Part shown: in pieces, positions 17,291 to 29,552 of the stretch | Numbering within the stretch: the first letter of the stretch is position 1 | Layout: each line of letters begins with the position of its first letter | Origin: Flavobacterium agricola | GTDB taxonomy: Bacteria; Bacteroidota; Bacteroidia; Flavobacteriales; Flavobacteriaceae | DNA length: 64,000 nt | Assembly: GCF_025919725.1 (NCBI RefSeq) | Contig: NZ_CP081495.1 | Span: forward strand, 186,001 to 250,000 | Direction: 5' to 3' | Made by a program: the position numbers and the translations under genes | The notes under the pieces: generated by a model | The model's input: the letters and a program-made list of their open reading frames with translations, nothing else | Database searches by the model: none | Told to the model about the DNA's origin: nothing

Positions 17291-17339
17291 CTCGTATTAA
17301 AGAAAAAAAGACCTAGCAATCGTACAATAATAAAAATAT

Positions 17340-18856
<1,517 letters not shown>

Positions 18857-18934
18857 TAGAGAAGTATTGATAGGTTCAACTTTATATTGAAATTACTCTC
18901 GCTGTTAGTTCAAAAATTTATAAGTAAAATACAG

Positions 18935-19008
18935 AGTCTCGTAGCTCAGCTGGTTAGAGTACTACACTGATAATGTAGGGGTCCCCAGTTCGAGTCTGGG
19001 CGGGACTA
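18935..19008 (+). tRNA. tRNA-Ile (GAT)
   Basis: 74 nt in the 16S-23S spacer. The acceptor stem AGTCTCG / CGGGACT pairs with one G-U, and the anticodon stem CTACA / TGTAG holds the loop with GAT. T arm CCCAG-TTCGAGT-CTGGG. CCA is not encoded. Confidence 0.96.
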
Positions 19009-19095
19009 CTATTTTGTTTATAGATAAAAAAAGGAAATTCTAGGGTTGGGTGTTGAGATACTATCAACAAGGATTCAACATTCACATAGAAGAAT

Positions 19096-19169
19096 GGGGG
19101 ATTAGCTCAGCTGGCTAGAGCGCCTGCCTTGCACGCAGGAGGCCATCGGTTCGACTCCGATATTCTCCA
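19096..19169 (+). tRNA. tRNA-Ala (TGC)
   Basis: 74 nt. The acceptor stem GGGGGAT / ATTCTCC has G-U pairs; anticodon stem CCTGC / GCAGG with TGC in the loop; T arm ATCGG-TTCGACT-CCGAT. The Ile-Ala order in the spacer is the common one. CCA is not encoded. Confidence 0.96.
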
Positions 19170-19205
19170 CGATTTTAGATAAATATCTAAATAACCGTTC
19201 ATTGA

Positions 19206-19229
19206 CATATTGCAATAGAAAATACAAAC
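19206..19229 (+). other. 23S rRNA processing stem, 5' arm
   Basis: TATTGCAATAG and ATACAAAC (19208-19229) pair with GTTTGTAT (22234-22241) and CTATTGTAATA (22249-22259) downstream of 23S, with one G-U pair. Confidence 0.65.
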
Positions 19230-19294
19230 AAAAAGTAGAAAGAAAAAAAATAATTTTTTTACAGTAGAACGCAAGTTCTGTGTAGAAAACTCAT

Positions 19295-22176
<2,882 letters not shown>

Positions 22177-22297
22177 TTGTCTCCTGCTGAAATTAAGTAG
22201 GCAGGAGGACTTCTTTCTAATAAAAGTAGAAGAGTTTGTATAGAACAACTATTGTAATAGGGTCAACCATATATTGCTAGATATAGCAAACCGATTT

Positions 22298-22405
22298 AAG
22301 GTGGTTATTGCAACGAGGCTCACCTCTTCCCATCCCGAACAGAGAAGTTAAGCTCGTTAGCGCAGATGGTACTGCATTTATGTGGGAGAGTATGTCGCTG
22401 CCTTT
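22298..22405 (+). rRNA. rrf: 5S ribosomal RNA
   Basis: About 108 nt. It contains the conserved core CCCATCCCGAACAGAGAAGT and the 3' GTGGGAGAGTATGTCGCTGC. Helix I is AAGGTGG with CTGCCTT and wobble pairs. Confidence 0.95.
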
Positions 22406-22408
22406 TTT

Positions 22409-22443
22409 ATAAGTCCGAATCAGAAATGGTTCGGACTTTTTTG
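22409..22443 (+). terminator. rRNA operon terminator
   Basis: 9-bp stem AAGTCCGAA / TTCGGACTT (22411-22419 and 22430-22438) then T run. It starts directly after 5S. Confidence 0.88.
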
Positions 22444-22467
22444 TTTTATAATTTATTTTATCTGATT

Positions 22468-23034
22468 ATGGATTATCATTTTAAGTTATATAAGCCGAAT
22501 AATTATTTAAGTCAGTTTATTTACGAAAAAAAGCGACATAAAAACTTGTTAGGAAGTTTGTACAATTTTCCTGGAGGAACAATGGCTATTGGTAGGTTGG
22601 ATGAAGATACCGAAGGTTTACTTTTTTTGACAACTGATGGGATTGTTAGTGAAATTATAAGGAGTAAAAAAGTTGAGAAAGAATATTTTGTTCAGGTTGA
22701 TGGAATTATTACCGCATCAGCAATTGCTGAATTAAAATTAGGTGTTGAAATAGGTGTTAAAGGTACTAAATATATCACGAAACCATGTGAAGCAGATTTT
22801 TTACCTATTTTACCTGATTGTGTTGGTGCTGGGCATAGAATTAGAGATGGACGTCATGGTCCTACAAGTTGGTTGCGTATTATCATTACTGAGGGTAAGT
22901 TTAGACAAGTACGTAAAATGACAGCTAAGGTTGGTTTTCCTACTCTACGATTAATTCGTTATCGGATAGGAAATGAAACGCTTGATGGTTTAAAAATTGG
23001 AGATGTTATTGCTGTTACTAGTTTTGATATTTGA
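22468..23034 (+). CDS. rluE: 23S rRNA pseudouridine synthase, RluE-like
   Basis: 188 residues from ATG 22468. The frame is open further upstream, but that part lies in 5S rRNA and its terminator. It has the RsuA/RluB-E catalytic motif GRLDEDTEGLLFLTTDG with the catalytic Asp, the EKEYFVQVDG strand and the C-terminal GKFRQVRKMTAKVGFPTLRL. There is no S4 domain, as in RluE. It would make pseudouridine in 23S rRNA, which fits its place right after the rRNA operon. No promoter is obvious in the 24 bases between terminator and gene, so readthrough may matter. Confidence 0.9.
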   Translation: MDYHFKLYKPNNYLSQFIYEKKRHKNLLGSLYNFPGGTMAIGRLDEDTEGLLFLTTDGIVSEIIRSKKVEKEYFVQVDGIITASAIAELKLGVEIGVKGTKYITKPCEADFLPILPDCVGAGHRIRDGRHGPTSWLRIIITEGKFRQVRKMTAKVGFPTLRLIRYRIGNETLDGLKIGDVIAVTSFDI

Positions 23035-23046
23035 TAGTTTGCTTTT

Positions 23047-23130
23047 GCGTTAGGGATAGGAGCGATATCCTTTTATGTAAAGCAATGGAATAAAAGATAA
23101 AGCGGATAGCTCGGGTCGGGCTATCCGCTT
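23047..23130 (+). repeat. Dispersed intergenic repeat, copy B (terminator-like end)
   Basis: Conserved block 1 (GCGTTAGGGATAGGAGCG then ATATCCTTTT, 23047-23074) is followed after 17 variable bases by block 2 (AAAAGATAAAGCGGATAGC, 23092-23110). Block 2 forms an 11-bp hairpin, AAGCGGATAGC with GCTATCCGCTT (23120-23130), followed by a T-rich tract. It lies between convergent rluE and purE and can act as their terminator. Confidence 0.85.
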
Positions 23131-23171
23131 ATTTTATTTTGTTATTTGCTATTTTAGCGAGGGTAACGCCC

Positions 23172-23654
23172 TTATTTATTTAAATTTTCTGCAGCCTTTA
23201 AAACAACTTCTTTCAAGTTCTGCTTGTAATCGATCATTTTATTTAAAAGGGCAGTATTTTGACTTGCTAAAATTTGTACGGCTAATAATCCAGCGTTTTT
23301 GGCACCGTTTAGAGCCACGGTTGCTACAGGCACTCCGCCTGGCATTTGTAAGATTGATAATACAGAATCCCAACCATCGATTGAATTTGATGATTTTACC
23401 GGAACACCGATTATCGGTAATGGGCTCATAGATGCCACCATTCCTGGTAAATGTGCTGCACCACCTGCACCGGCAATAATAACATTAATTCCGTTTTTAT
23501 GTGCGTTCGAAGAAAAATCTACTAATTTTTCTGGCGTGCGATGCGCAGATACAATATCAACGTGCGTTTCTACACCAAATTCTTTTAAAATATCTATGGC
23601 TTGTTGCATAACGGGCATATCAGAAATGCTGCCCATAACTACGGCTACTTTCAT
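23172..23654 (-). CDS. purE: 5-(carboxyamino)imidazole ribonucleotide mutase
   Basis: 160 residues, usual length for class I PurE. It shows MGSISDMPVM (phosphate binding), SAHRTPEKL (catalytic His), GAGGAAHLPGMVA and the C-terminal LNGAKNAGLLAVQIL. It moves the carboxyl group of N5-CAIR to make CAIR in purine synthesis, using the product of PurK encoded just upstream (17-base gap). Confidence 0.97.
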   Translation of the reverse strand: MKVAVVMGSISDMPVMQQAIDILKEFGVETHVDIVSAHRTPEKLVDFSSNAHKNGINVIIAGAGGAAHLPGMVASMSPLPIIGVPVKSSNSIDGWDSVLSILQMPGGVPVATVALNGAKNAGLLAVQILASQNTALLNKMIDYKQNLKEVVLKAAENLNK

Positions 23655-23671
23655 TGTTTTTTTTTTGTGCT

Positions 23672-24826
23672 TTATTTAGCAATTACTCGAATGGTTTCTT
23701 TTACTTGTTGCGCAACTTTACGCGCTTCGTACATGTTTTGGTTTACAATGGTTACGTGGCCCATTTTACGGAAAGGACGGGTTTCTCGTTTACCGTAAAT
23801 ATGCGGTGTAACTCCATCAATAGCCATAATTTGCTCAATGTTTTCGTAAACTACTTGGCCTGTATAACCTTCTTCACCTACTAAATTAACCATAATACCA
23901 GCAACTTTACTTTCGGTATTACCTAGCGGTAAATTTAAAATAGCACGAATGTGTTGTTCAAATTGTGAGGTATAACTTGCCTCAATTGAATAATGGCCCG
24001 AATTATGCGGACGTGGGGCAACCTCGTTTACCAAAATTTCATCGTTTTGCGTTTGAAACATTTCTACCGCCAATAAACCTACATGGTTGTATGCTTCTGA
24101 AACTTGTAAAGCAATTTCGCGTGCTTTGTTTGCAACTGCCTCATCAATACGTGCCGGACAAATTACATATTCTACTTGATTGGCTTCTGGATGAAACTCC
24201 ATTTCTACCACCGGATATGTTTTAATTTCGCCAGATGCAGAACGTGCAACAATAACTGCTAATTCGTTTTTAAACGGAATCATGTTTTCTGCAATACATT
24301 CGGTTTCTGGTAACGCATCTAAATCTTCAATTTTGCGTACAACTTTTACTCCGTTGCCATCATATCCACCTTCGGTTGCTTTCCAAACAAATGGCATTGC
24401 AATGCTACCGTTTACAACTTCTGCTTTTAAAGCAAAAAGTGTTAAAAACCGTTGGTACGGCGCTGTTGGAATATTATGTTGGGTATAAAAATCTTTTTGA
24501 TTGCCTTTGTTTGATATTAGGCGTAAGGTTTTTGGTGAAGGAAAAACTTTTTTACCTTCTTTTTCTAGCGTTTCTAACGCTTCAAGATTTACATTTTCGA
24601 TTTCGATTGTTAAAACATCTACCTGATTTCCTAAATCTAAAACGGTTTGATAATCGTTTAACGAACCCTGAAAAAATTTTGTAGCTCCGTATTGCGAAGG
24701 TGCTTCTGCGCTTGGATCTAAAACATAGGTTTGAATATCGAATTTACGGGTTTCGGTTAGCATCATTTTACCTAATTGTCCGCCACCTAAAATTCCTAAT
24801 TTAAAATCTGATGAAAAATAGTTCAT
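23672..24826 (-). CDS. purK: 5-(carboxyamino)imidazole ribonucleotide synthase
   Basis: 384 residues of the ATP-grasp family. The N-terminus LGILGGGQLGKMM is the PurK pre-ATP-grasp start; GGYDGNGVKVV is the ATP loop, ENMIPFKNELAVIVAR is in the middle, and NEVAPRPHNSGH is the PurK signature. It makes N5-CAIR from AIR, bicarbonate and ATP. It forms the first gene of a purK-purE operon. A perfect -7 box (TATCTTTG on the minus strand, 24847-24854) lies 20 bases before the ATG. Confidence 0.97.
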   Translation of the reverse strand: MNYFSSDFKLGILGGGQLGKMMLTETRKFDIQTYVLDPSAEAPSQYGATKFFQGSLNDYQTVLDLGNQVDVLTIEIENVNLEALETLEKEGKKVFPSPKTLRLISNKGNQKDFYTQHNIPTAPYQRFLTLFALKAEVVNGSIAMPFVWKATEGGYDGNGVKVVRKIEDLDALPETECIAENMIPFKNELAVIVARSASGEIKTYPVVEMEFHPEANQVEYVICPARIDEAVANKAREIALQVSEAYNHVGLLAVEMFQTQNDEILVNEVAPRPHNSGHYSIEASYTSQFEQHIRAILNLPLGNTESKVAGIMVNLVGEEGYTGQVVYENIEQIMAIDGVTPHIYGKRETRPFRKMGHVTIVNQNMYEARKVAQQVKETIRVIAK

Positions 24827-24846
24827 GTTGTTGTGTTGTGTTTGTG

Positions 24847-24854
24847 CAAAGATA
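24847..24854 (-). promoter_or_regulatory. -7 promoter element of purK-purE
   Basis: The minus strand reads TATCTTTG, a perfect TAnnTTTG, 20 bases before the purK start. No clear -33 TTG. Confidence 0.45.
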
Positions 24855-24869
24855 AAGTTTTAAATGAAC

Positions 24870-25418
24870 TTATTGCTTGGCTTGTTTACGAATTTTATGC
24901 AGTATTTTTTTAGATCGGCTAATAAAAGATGGTTCTTGTAAGCTTACTTGTTGCTCTATAATGGCAACTAAATCAGTCGTAATCCAATCGGCTTGATCCC
25001 GTAATTCGTATAAAACAGTAATGCAGTTTACCCGTGTTGCAACTAATGAATTGGTAAGCAACCAATCAAAATGCATGGTTACCAATTGTTTTTTTTGTTG
25101 CTGGGTAAAAAAATCAGGATGTGTTGCAAGTAAATTTGCAAAAATACGGCTGTTGCATCGCTTACAAGTTTCTATTTTTAGTTGGGTTGCTAAGGTAATA
25201 AAAGCATTTAGCTCATCTTTTAAATAACTTGGATTTACATCTACCATATCATCTAAAATACAGGTAAATAAAACCTGATTTCGCGGGGTTGTTTGCGCTA
25301 TGTAATTTATTAAAATTGAAGCGGTAATGTTTTGTTTTTTAATTATTTGTAATGCTTTTTGCCTACTTTTAATGCTTAGGTTAATTGATAAACTATTTAA
25401 GAATTGATGAACCTGCAT
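24870..25418 (-). CDS. Helical protein of unknown function, HEAT-like
   Basis: 182 residues, no signal peptide, no membrane segment. The sequence looks almost entirely alpha-helical, with repeating amphipathic helices (RQKALQIIKKQNITASILINYI, SYLKDELNAFITLATQL, LVATRVNCITVLYELRDQ) and a basic tail SRSKKILHKIRKQAKQ. This pattern suggests HEAT- or ARM-like repeats. Two cysteines (CKRC) occur near residue 95. I do not recognise the family. It is followed by purK on the same strand, separated by the purK promoter, so it is probably a separate transcript. Confidence 0.65.
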   Translation of the reverse strand: MQVHQFLNSLSINLSIKSRQKALQIIKKQNITASILINYIAQTTPRNQVLFTCILDDMVDVNPSYLKDELNAFITLATQLKIETCKRCNSRIFANLLATHPDFFTQQQKKQLVTMHFDWLLTNSLVATRVNCITVLYELRDQADWITTDLVAIIEQQVSLQEPSFISRSKKILHKIRKQAKQ

Positions 25419-25538
25419 GATGCTATTATTATAGTATTAAAATAAGTTATTCATTTTTAAAATAAAGAAAAAAATCGTAAATTTAACCTCTTTAAAAGAG
25501 AAATGTTTTTTACTTAAATAAATAATTCTTTATTAAAA

Positions 25539-25572
25539 TTGTAAATTTCTACCTATGCAATTGTTATCTTTG
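25539..25572 (+). promoter_or_regulatory. Putative promoter of hpt
   Basis: TATCTTTG (25565-25572), a perfect -7 box, has a TTG (25539-25541) 23 bases upstream, at the long end of the normal spacing. The hpt ATG is 21 bases downstream. Confidence 0.5.
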
Positions 25573-25592
25573 TGTTTTAAAGATACTGGCAA

Positions 25593-26123
25593 ATGGAAAT
25601 TACAATACACGACAAAACTTTTGTGCCGTTTATAGATAGATATCAACTTGATAAAGCGGTGGCTAATATGGTAGCACAAATACAGCGTGATTATGTTGGG
25701 AGAACGCCATTATTTATAGGAGTTTTAAATGGTTCTATATTAGTGATGGCTGATATTTTAAAAAAATATCAAGGAAATTGCGAAGTAAGTTTCGTAAAAT
25801 TATCCTCTTACCAAGGCACGCAATCTACAGAAACTGTAAAAAAATTAATAGGTTTACAAACCGAAATTTATAACCGAGATGTAATTGTTGTAGAAGATAT
25901 TGTGGATACTGGAAATACTGTTGAAACAATTGAACAGCTTTTAAAAACGCATCAACCCAAATCGGTTAAATATGCAACGTTGTTTTTAAAACCCGAAGCA
26001 TATCATGGTGCAATTCCTATAGATTATGTAGGTATTGAAATAGAAAACAAATTTATAGTTGGTTATGGTTTAGATTATGACGAATTAGGTCGTAACTTAC
26101 CCGACGTGTATCAACTGAAGTAA
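25593..26123 (+). CDS. hpt: Hypoxanthine phosphoribosyltransferase
   Basis: 176 residues of the type I phosphoribosyltransferase family. The PRPP-binding motif VVEDIVDTGNTVE (about 105-117) and the early VLNGSILVMADI loop are intact, as is the KFIVGYGLDYDE base-binding end typical of Hpt. It salvages hypoxanthine (and guanine) to nucleotides. adk follows after 27 bases, so the two form a purine nucleotide unit. Confidence 0.95.
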   Translation: MEITIHDKTFVPFIDRYQLDKAVANMVAQIQRDYVGRTPLFIGVLNGSILVMADILKKYQGNCEVSFVKLSSYQGTQSTETVKKLIGLQTEIYNRDVIVVEDIVDTGNTVETIEQLLKTHQPKSVKYATLFLKPEAYHGAIPIDYVGIEIENKFIVGYGLDYDELGRNLPDVYQLK

Positions 26124-26150
26124 AATTATACTAAACAACAACAGACAAAA

Positions 26151-26723
26151 ATGATTAATATTGTATTATTTGGTAAGCCTGGAGCTGGTAAAGGTACTCA
26201 AGCTGAATTTTTAAGAGAAAAGTTTAATTTGGTACACATATCTACAGGTGATATTTTTAGATTTAATATTAAAAATGAAACTGAATTAGGTAAGCAAGCG
26301 CAGGTATATATCCACAAAGGAGATTTAGTACCAGATAGTTTAACAATACAAATGTTAGAAAGTGAAGTAAATAAAAATGCTGACGCAAGTGGTTTTTTAT
26401 TTGACGGGTTTCCGCGTACCGAAGCACAAGCCGTTGCGTTAGATAACTTTTTAGCAACAAAAAACTGGCAAATTACAGCAACAATTGCTTTAGATGCAGA
26501 CGATAATGTGTTAATTGAACGTATTTTAGAGCGCGGTAAAACATCGGGCAGAGCTGATGATCAGGACGAATCTAAAATTAGAAATCGTTATGAAGAATAT
26601 AATGAAAAAACTGCTCCTTTAATTGATTTTTATAAGCAACAAAACAAGTTTTATTCTGTAAACGGAATAGGTACTATTGCCGAAGTTACTGAACGTTTAA
26701 GCGCAGTGATAGAAAAACTTTAG
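26151..26723 (+). CDS. adk: Adenylate kinase
   Basis: 190 residues. P loop GKPGAGKGTQ (8-17), FDGFPRTEAQA with the nucleoside-monophosphate site, and a short LID region (ILERGKTSGRADD) without the four zinc cysteines. This is the short Bacteroidota form. It converts ATP plus AMP to two ADP. Probably co-transcribed with hpt. Confidence 0.97.
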   Translation: MINIVLFGKPGAGKGTQAEFLREKFNLVHISTGDIFRFNIKNETELGKQAQVYIHKGDLVPDSLTIQMLESEVNKNADASGFLFDGFPRTEAQAVALDNFLATKNWQITATIALDADDNVLIERILERGKTSGRADDQDESKIRNRYEEYNEKTAPLIDFYKQQNKFYSVNGIGTIAEVTERLSAVIEKL

Positions 26724-26745
26724 TTGATTTATTTTACATAATACT

Positions 26746-26786
26746 AAGGAACCTTATAATTTACACAATTATTCGGTTCCTTTTTT
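26746..26786 (+). terminator. Terminator after hpt-adk
   Basis: AAGGAACC (26746-26753) pairs with GGTTCCTT (26775-26782), loop about 21 bases, then T run. Confidence 0.75.
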
Positions 26787-26825
26787 AGTTTATATTATTT
26801 CATGCAAAAAACAGTAGTTTTTTTG

Positions 26826-26833
26826 TAAATTTG
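26826..26833 (+). promoter_or_regulatory. -7 promoter element of obg
   Basis: TAAATTTG, a perfect TAnnTTTG, 55 bases before the obg ATG; no clear -33 TTG. Confidence 0.4.
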
Positions 26834-26887
26834 TAGCTAAATTACGTTATAGCCGTGAAATGGAAACGGTTATTAAAAAATACAATT

Positions 26888-27889
26888 ATGACAGAAGGAA
26901 ATTTCGTAGATTACGTAAAAATATATGCTTCATCAGGTAAAGGTGGTAAAGGATCATCTCACTTACACCGTGAAAAATTTATTGATAAAGGTGGACCCGA
27001 TGGGGGAGATGGTGGCCGTGGTGGACACGTAATTTTACGTGGTAACAAAAACCTTTGGACGCTTTTTCATTTAAAATTTACCAAACACGTTAAAGCTGGT
27101 CACGGTGGTGATGGGGGATCTGCACGTTCTACCGGAGCTGATGGCGAAGATAAATACTTAGAAGTTCCTTTAGGAACGGTTGTTAAAGATAAAGAAACTG
27201 AAGAGGTTTTGTTTGAAATAACAGAAGACGGTGAAGAAGTTGTTTTAGCGCGCGGAGGTAAAGGTGGATTAGGAAACTGGCATTTTAGAACCGCAACCAA
27301 CCAAACACCGCGTTATGCACAACCGGGCTTATATGGTGAAGAATTTGATGTTATTTTAGAACTTAAAGTTTTAGCAGATGTTGGTTTAGTTGGTTTTCCA
27401 AACGCAGGTAAATCTACCTTATTATCTGTTTTAACATCAGCCAAACCAAAAATTGGCGATTATCCGTTTACAACCTTAAAACCAAACTTAGGAATTGTTG
27501 CGTATCGTGATTTTCAGTCGTTTGTAATTGCTGATATTCCTGGAATTATTGAAGGTGCTGCCGAAGGTAAAGGTTTAGGGCATTATTTTTTACGCCACAT
27601 AGAACGAAATTCAACTTTATTATTCTTGATTCCTGCTGATGCAGAAGATATTATAAAAGAATATGAAATTTTGTTGGATGAATTACGTCGATACAATCCG
27701 GAAATGTTAGATAAAGACCGTTTGGTTGTTATTTCTAAATCGGATATGTTAGATGAAGAATTAATAGCTGAAATGAAGCCAGAATTGGATGCCGGTTTGC
27801 AAGGCGTTGATTATATGTTTATATCATCTGTTGCTGAACAAGGGCTTACAGAATTAAAAGATAAACTTTGGCAAATGCTTACCAAATAA
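26888..27889 (+). CDS. obg: GTPase ObgE/CgtA
   Basis: 333 residues starting at ATG 26888 (MTEGNFVDYVKIYASSGKGG). The frame extends 11 codons upstream, but that part is not conserved Obg sequence. The Gly-rich OBG domain (about 1-158, with GGPDGGDGGRGG) precedes the G domain with GFPNAGKST (G1), DIPGIIEGA (G3) and SKSD (G4). The protein binds the 50S ribosome subunit and links GTP level to ribosome assembly. It lacks the extra C-terminal domain seen in some Obg proteins. Confidence 0.96.
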   Translation: MTEGNFVDYVKIYASSGKGGKGSSHLHREKFIDKGGPDGGDGGRGGHVILRGNKNLWTLFHLKFTKHVKAGHGGDGGSARSTGADGEDKYLEVPLGTVVKDKETEEVLFEITEDGEEVVLARGGKGGLGNWHFRTATNQTPRYAQPGLYGEEFDVILELKVLADVGLVGFPNAGKSTLLSVLTSAKPKIGDYPFTTLKPNLGIVAYRDFQSFVIADIPGIIEGAAEGKGLGHYFLRHIERNSTLLFLIPADAEDIIKEYEILLDELRRYNPEMLDKDRLVVISKSDMLDEELIAEMKPELDAGLQGVDYMFISSVAEQGLTELKDKLWQMLTK

Positions 27890-27918
27890 AAAAATCTCCT
27901 TTTAGGAGATTTTTTTTA
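27890..27918. terminator. Bidirectional terminator between obg and the acyltransferase
   Basis: AAATCTCCT (27892-27900) and AGGAGATTT (27904-27912), with A before and T after. The restored stop of the acyltransferase gene falls in its T tract. Confidence 0.85.
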
Positions 27919-28783
27919 TCGTCTGTGTTTCCAACGTTTATGTGTCCAAAAATAATAGCGCGGATCGGCTTTAATTTGTTCTTCAACAATGGCTAAAAAT
28001 TTATTGGTAATATAATATTTAGGTACGTTTTGTGCATCATCAGTAATCTCTAAAAATTCGGCTTCGTAATACGCGTTTTACTTTACTAACTTTAGCATAC
28101 AAAACGTTCATGTTTAATTCTACTGCTAGTTTTTCTGCCCCCATATGAATAGGTGTTTCAACACCTAAAAAGCTATGCCAGTAATTGTTTTTGTTAAGCT
28201 TTGGCGTTTGATCGCTAATAAACAAATAGGTTGCATGTATGCCTTTGTCTTGATTTTTTTTAATGGTGCCAGCTGTTTGCTTGGTATCAATTAAATGGGC
28301 ATTAAATTTAGATCTTATTTTTCGGACTAACTTATCAAAATACGGATTGGCAATTTTTTTATAAATACCATATGCTTCGGTATCTAAATACAATCCTAAA
28401 ACGCTCATCCATTCCCAGCTTGCGTAATGCGAGCACATTAAAACAATAGATTTTCCTTTCTTTTCATATTCCTTTACCAACTCAATGTTTTTAAACTGAA
28501 AACGATTTTCGATTTCTTGTTTAGATATGGTTAAGGTTTTAATCATTTCTAAAAACATATCACACATGTAATGGTAAAATGCTTTTTCTATTTGTAAAAC
28601 TTGTTTGTCAGTATAAGTCGGGAAAGCTAATTTTATATTGCTGCGAACTGTTTTTTTACGATATCCAATAATTCTATAAACAAGTATATAGATAAAATCA
28701 GATAATAAATACAATAATGAAAAAGGTAATATGGAAATACACCATAAAAAGGCGTAAGTTATAATATATAGAAGGTATTTCAT
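27916..28783 (-). pseudogene. LpxL/HtrB-type lipid A acyltransferase, frameshifted
   Basis: From ATG 28783 (MKYLLYIITYAFLWCIS, membrane anchor) the product matches the lysophospholipid/lauroyl acyltransferase family: the catalytic histidine region LMCSHYASWEWMSVLG and the LFISDQTPKLNK segment. After KVSKVKR the frame breaks at about 28070-28076 and reaches a stop at 28040. The other frame gives YEAEFLEITDDAQNVP, then IEEQI-like VEEQIKADPRYYFWTHKRWKHRR ending at 27916, the usual family C-terminus (YYFWTHKRWK). The likely original is AAA-CGC-GGT-TAT-TAC, so two bases are missing (or one extra). Real mutation and sequencing error are both possible. Confidence 0.87.
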
Positions 28784-28864
28784 GCTTTGCTTAAATTTAT
28801 ACAAATATACTTGATTTGTTTTTTGTTACCGAAAAGCTTTAGTAAATTCGGAAAAAAATATTTT

Positions 28865-29518
28865 ATGGAACAAACCATCCCTGTACTTTTGGTTTTAATT
28901 ATTGTTACTTGTTTATTTAGTTGGAAAGGTTTTAACGATCCTAGCTTTTTTAATAAATACATGTTTCAGGTTGCTCGCGTAAAAGCAGGTGAACAATACC
29001 GCATGTTTACATCGGCTTTATTGCACGGAGATTTGATGCATTTGGCTTTTAATATGTACACCTTATATATGTTTGCACCTATTTTGGTTTATTACTTTGG
29101 TTCGATACAATTTTTAATCATTTACATATTTAGCGTAGCATCAGGTTCATTATTGGCTTATGCTATTAATAAAGATAATAATTATTACTCAGCTATTGGT
29201 GCTTCTGGTGGGGTAATGGGCATTATTTATAGTGCTATTTTAATTAACCCAGATATGGGCTTGTATTTCTTTTTTATTCCGATTCGAATTCCTGCTTTTG
29301 TTTTCGCAATTGGTTATCTGGCTTATTCGGTTTTTGGAGTTAAAAAAGCGATTGGAAATATTGGTCACGAAGCACATATTGGCGGTGCTTTAGGTGGAAT
29401 TATTATTACAGGAGTTTTAAACTTTGGTTTAATTTTAAACAACCTTTTGCTTTTAGCTTTATTGCTATTACCTATTGTTATTTTGTTTGTGATGCACAAA
29501 AATGGAAAATTAAGATAA
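28865..29518 (+). CDS. Rhomboid family intramembrane serine protease
   Basis: 217 residues from ATG 28865. The frame is open upstream, but the stretch before this ATG is not rhomboid-like and overlaps the neighbouring gene's start. About six transmembrane segments. The LLHGDLMHLAFNMYTLYMF region holds the HxxxN-type loop (L1). The catalytic Ser is in GASGGVMG, the His in GHEAHIGGALGG. These enzymes cut transmembrane segments of other proteins inside the membrane; the substrate is unknown. It is divergent from the acyltransferase gene. Confidence 0.93.
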   Translation: MEQTIPVLLVLIIVTCLFSWKGFNDPSFFNKYMFQVARVKAGEQYRMFTSALLHGDLMHLAFNMYTLYMFAPILVYYFGSIQFLIIYIFSVASGSLLAYAINKDNNYYSAIGASGGVMGIIYSAILINPDMGLYFFFIPIRIPAFVFAIGYLAYSVFGVKKAIGNIGHEAHIGGALGGIIITGVLNFGLILNNLLLLALLLLPIVILFVMHKNGKLR

Positions 29519-29520
29519 TA

Positions 29521-29551
29521 AAAAAGCCGAAAACATTGTTTTCGGCTTTTT
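29521..29551. terminator. Bidirectional terminator between rhomboid gene and dcp
   Basis: 12-bp stem AAAGCCGAAAAC / GTTTTCGGCTTT (29523-29534, 29538-29549), 3-base loop, A and T flanks. Confidence 0.92.
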
Positions 29552-29552
29552 A

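Larger units (their letters stand above)
16914..17339 (+). other. rRNA operon upstream region and leader
   Basis: No gene is present here. It holds two perfect TAnnTTTG promoters (-7 boxes at 17026-17033 and 17086... see separate entries for P2 and P1), a 9-bp inverted repeat around the first, a short terminator-like hairpin between them, and the 5' arm of the 16S processing stem. The stretch 16920-17000 is A/T-rich, as expected for an UP-like region. Confidence 0.7.

Noticed and set aside
22366..22467. Upstream extension of the RluE-like gene
   Set aside because: The extra 34 codons are 5S rRNA and its terminator; the enzyme similarity begins right after ATG 22468.
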